NCBI GenBank assembly: GCA_016794505.1
Contig: JAEUJZ010000013.1
Location: forward strand, 62,001-126,000
Direction of reading: 5' to 3'
Origin: Myxococcales bacterium
Lineage (GTDB): Bacteria; Myxococcota_A; Polyangia; Palsa-1104; JAEUJZ01
Length of the DNA stretch: 64,000 bases
In this document: in pieces, positions 61,642 to 64,000 of the stretch
How positions within the stretch are numbered: position 1 is the stretch's first letter
How the letters are laid out: each line of letters starts with the position of its first letter
Translations under genes and position numbers: made by a program
The notes under the pieces: generated by a model
Databases searched by the model: none
The model's input: only the letters and a program-made list of their open reading frames with translations
Told to the model about the DNA's origin: nothing

Positions 61642-63021
61642 ATGATCTTCGATTTGGAAGAGACGCGGTCCATTCTGCGAATGATCGAGACCGAGCATCT
61701 CGACATTCGCACAGTGACGCTGGGTATCTCGCTGCGCGGCTGCACCACCGATGACATGGGGCGGCTTTGCGATCGCATCTATGACCATGTCATGCGACAG
61801 GCGGGACGCTTGGTCTCCGTCGCGCGCGAGGTGCAAGACGCCTTTGGCGTGCCGATCACGAACAAGCGCATTGCCGTGACGCCGATCGCGCTTCTGGCTG
61901 AGCCGACGCGGGCCGCAAGCTATGTACCGATCGCGCAAGCGCTCGATCGCGCAGCAGCGGATCTGGGTATCGACTACATCGCGGGATTTTCAGCGCTGGT
62001 CGAAAAAGGCATGACGCCGGGTGATTCCGTGCTGATCGAGTCGATTCCCGAGGCGCTGGCCGTGACAGGGCGCGTCTGCTCGTCGATCAACGTCGCAACC
62101 ACGCGAGCGGGCATCAACATGGACGCCATCGCAGTGATGGGACACGTGCTGCGCGCTCTGGCCAAGAACACTGCTGATCGCGGCGGCATCGGCTGCGCGA
62201 AGCTAGTCACCTTCGCCAACATGCCGGAAGACAATCCCTTCGTTGCGGGCGCCAATCATGGAATCGGCGAAGGTCCCGCGACGATCAACGTCGGCGTCAG
62301 CGGCCCCGGCGTCGTCTTGTCCGCGCTGCGCCGGCTGCGCGAATCGATGCAGAAGCCGACGGTGACCGACCTGGCCGAAACCATCAAGCGCATGTCATTC
62401 AAGATCACGCGTGCCGGAGAGCTGATTGGTCGCGAAGTCGCCAAGCGCCTGGGGGCTCCCGTGCGTTTTGGCATCGTTGATCTGTCGCTGGCTCCGACGC
62501 CGGCCTTGGGTGACAGCGTGGCCGAGATCCTGGAAGTGATGGGCCTAGAGCGCACCGGCTGTCCCGGCACCACAGCCGCCTTGGCCCTGCTGACGGATGC
62601 TGTCAAAAAGGGCGGCGCCATGGCGACAAGTCACGTCGGCGGTCTGTCCGGCGCATTCATTCCGGTGTCTGAAGATCACGACATGATCGCAGCTGTAGAA
62701 GCCGGCGCGCTCAGCCTAGAAAAGCTGGAAGCGATGACGGCTGTCTGCTCGGTTGGCTTGGACATGGTGGCGGTGCCGGGGGATACGTCAGCCTCGACAC
62801 TTTCGGGGATCATTGCGGACGAGATCGCGATCGGTGTCTTCAACAACAAGACGACGGCCGTGCGCATCATCCCTGTACCGGACAAAAACGTCGGCGAGCG
62901 CGTCGTCTATGGCGGCCTGCTGGGTGAGGCGCCGATCATGCCGGTCAGCCGCTATCGCCCCGACGCGTTCATCGCCATGGGCGGACGCATTCCGGCGCCG
63001 ATCATTTCGCTGCGCAACTAG
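61642..63021 (+). CDS. PFL-family UPF0210 protein
   Basis: A 459-residue cytoplasmic protein of the UPF0210 (DUF711) family, distantly related in fold to pyruvate formate-lyase-type enzymes; the biochemical role is not settled. Family segments are [48 protein letters not shown] and [20 protein letters not shown], running through the whole length without gaps. It directly follows the ACT-domain gene, which is the standard arrangement in many bacteria and suggests amino-acid-controlled activity. Full length, not truncated. Confidence 0.92.
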   Translation: MIFDLEETRSILRMIETEHLDIRTVTLGISLRGCTTDDMGRLCDRIYDHVMRQAGRLVSVAREVQDAFGVPITNKRIAVTPIALLAEPTRAASYVPIAQALDRAAADLGIDYIAGFSALVEKGMTPGDSVLIESIPEALAVTGRVCSSINVATTRAGINMDAIAVMGHVLRALAKNTADRGGIGCAKLVTFANMPEDNPFVAGANHGIGEGPATINVGVSGPGVVLSALRRLRESMQKPTVTDLAETIKRMSFKITRAGELIGREVAKRLGAPVRFGIVDLSLAPTPALGDSVAEILEVMGLERTGCPGTTAALALLTDAVKKGGAMATSHVGGLSGAFIPVSEDHDMIAAVEAGALSLEKLEAMTAVCSVGLDMVAVPGDTSASTLSGIIADEIAIGVFNNKTTAVRIIPVPDKNVGERVVYGGLLGEAPIMPVSRYRPDAFIAMGGRIPAPIISLRN

Positions 63022-63077
63022 CGACGCGCAGGTCAAGGCCCATGCCCATGACCGAAGAGCGATCGAGGGTGGCAACG

Positions 63078-64000
63078 ATGCAGCGTCCGCTGCGCATCGC
63101 CCTGGTCAGCGAGCCGTTTTATCCCGACCTGGGCGGCATGCCAGAACACGTCCACAACCTGGCACAACAGCTTGCGCATGCTGGCCATGACGTCACGGTC
63201 ATCACCACCGAGTACGCACGGGCCACCCCGTTGTCACCGCCTGCCGCAGCGCTTTGTGCTCGCTATGACGTGGTGCGCTTGGGACGTGCGACATCGCATA
63301 TCGTGTCGAATGGTTCGCAACATCACGTCGCGGTCGGGCTTCGCTTGCGCGCACAGATGGGCGCGCTGTTTGCTCAGCGTGACTTTGACCTGATCCACCT
63401 GCACGGACCGATTTTTCCGACGCTGGCCCTGCTGGCGATCCACTGTGCGCCGCCGCGTGCAGTCCTTCTTGGGACGCTGCACACGCACTTTGCTGACTCG
63501 CGTCTTCTGCGGCTCTTGCGCAGACCGATCCAACGCTATGTGGATGCGCTGGATGGCGTAATCGCAGTAAGCGAAAGTGCCGTACGTTCGCTAGAACGAG
63601 TCGGACTGCACTGCCACGCCACGCGTATCGAAAACGGCATCGACCCAGAGTACTGGCAGAGCGGTCGGCCGATCGCGGCGCTGCGCGATCACTGCTTCAA
63701 CGTACTTGTGCAAGCGCGCTTAGAGCCGCGCAACGATGTTCGCACCGTACTCGCGGCGCTGCGGCATCTGCCCGATCCAGCTCGTGTGCGCCTGATCGTC
63801 GTCGGAGACGGCCCCGATCGCGAGCGACTGCTGCGCGAAGCAACCGGGCTCAACGTCGCCTTCGTCGGCCCCCAGCTTCAGGCCCGCGCCGACCTAGCCG
63901 CCAGCAGCGATGCCTATTTCTTCACGGCAACGATTGCCTCGCACCCGATGTCGCTTCTTGAAGGCATGGCGGCCGGGCTGCCTGTTCTGGCGTTTGATAT
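63078..64000 (+). CDS. GT4-family glycosyltransferase (C-terminus beyond right edge)
   Basis: About 307 residues are visible. The N-terminal Rossmann part starts LRIALVSEPFYPDLGGMPEHVHNLA, a hallmark of GT4 (GT-B) glycosyltransferases such as phosphatidylinositol mannosyltransferase or cell-wall glycan enzymes. The interdomain and C-lobe have AVSESAVRSL, ENGIDPEYW, LVQARLEPRNDV and LIVVGDGPDR, and the sugar-nucleotide ExxxxxE region is only begun (FTATIASHPMSLLEGMAAGLP). ATG 63078 has GGTGG/GAGG 5-9 bases upstream; in-frame ATGs at 63042 and 63048 would add 10-12 residues. Donor and acceptor sugars cannot be predicted. Confidence 0.88.
   Translation, partial: MQRPLRIALVSEPFYPDLGGMPEHVHNLAQQLAHAGHDVTVITTEYARATPLSPPAAALCARYDVVRLGRATSHIVSNGSQHHVAVGLRLRAQMGALFAQRDFDLIHLHGPIFPTLALLAIHCAPPRAVLLGTLHTHFADSRLLRLLRRPIQRYVDALDGVIAVSESAVRSLERVGLHCHATRIENGIDPEYWQSGRPIAALRDHCFNVLVQARLEPRNDVRTVLAALRHLPDPARVRLIVVGDGPDRERLLREATGLNVAFVGPQLQARADLAASSDAYFFTATIASHPMSLLEGMAAGLPVLAFD

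Overview
The window is one continuous piece of a GC-rich (by eye roughly 60-65% G+C), densely coded chromosome of a Gram-negative, double-membrane bacterium. The gene families point to the Myxococcota or a related deltaproteobacterial lineage. These are several very large Ser/Thr protein kinases, many lipoproteins and secreted proteins of unknown function, a DUF2330 protein, PEGA and TPR proteins, an Mla-type lipid transporter and a TonB-dependent receptor. This assignment is inference from gene content; there is no rRNA or other marker in the window. I see no tRNA, rRNA, CRISPR array, insertion sequence, integrase or replication origin.

Layout. 1-13.5 kb is an envelope-maintenance block: an HtrA/DegP protease cut by the left edge, an AsmA-family protein, an M23 (LytM-type) protein whose first zinc-ligand histidine is replaced, a PPP-family phosphatase, and a 2088-residue bacterial alpha-2-macroglobulin with an intact CxEQ thioester motif. 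13.5-32.0 kb is a long run of minus-strand genes. Read in the direction of transcription it holds RNase J, a VWA lipoprotein, a HEAT-repeat Ser/Thr kinase, a PEGA protein and a lipoprotein. It continues with MlaE, MlaF and MlaD homologues (the MlaF/MlaD genes overlap by ATGA), a 960-residue TPR protein, a PhnD-like binding protein and a TauD-like dioxygenase. 32.1-33.7 kb encodes a protein resembling the transglutaminase-elicitor family.

33.9-48.9 kb is the most unusual part. Eight plus-strand genes form two tight groups. The first is a FHA-kinase-pseudokinase fusion, a kinase with a Cys-rich zinc-ribbon insert and a C-terminal membrane anchor, and a secreted four-TM protein. The second is a lipoprotein, a membrane-anchored pseudokinase with a TTG start, an OmpA-like lipoprotein, a Tat-exported thioredoxin-like protein and a Cys-rich lipoprotein with a C2-like domain. 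They converge on a minus-strand TIR / second receiver-like domain / NB-ARC / TPR protein of the bacterial NLR (STAND) type, in which the usual catalytic Glu of the TIR domain appears to be Asp. Together they could form a cytoplasm-to-envelope signalling system beside an immune-type sensor; that linkage is inference.

48.9-54.6 kb, on the minus strand, carries a DUF2330 protein, a cyclophilin, a His-rich membrane-anchored protein, a TonB-dependent receptor and a one-cysteine redoxin; the middle genes suggest metal uptake. 54.8-60.7 kb carries a lipoprotein of unknown function, a PhoB/PhoR-type two-component pair joined by a GTGA overlap, and a transglutaminase-like lipoprotein overlapping a small secreted protein. 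61-64 kb holds the ACT-domain/UPF0210 pair and the start of a GT4 glycosyltransferase cut by the right edge.

A cross-cutting observation: several accessory genes (22.8-23.2, 34.5-34.7, 36.7-38.5, 43.0-43.8, 48.0-48.1, 48.6-48.8 and 54.6-55.3 kb) contain sharply bounded stretches of low-GC codons inside otherwise GC-rich reading frames.
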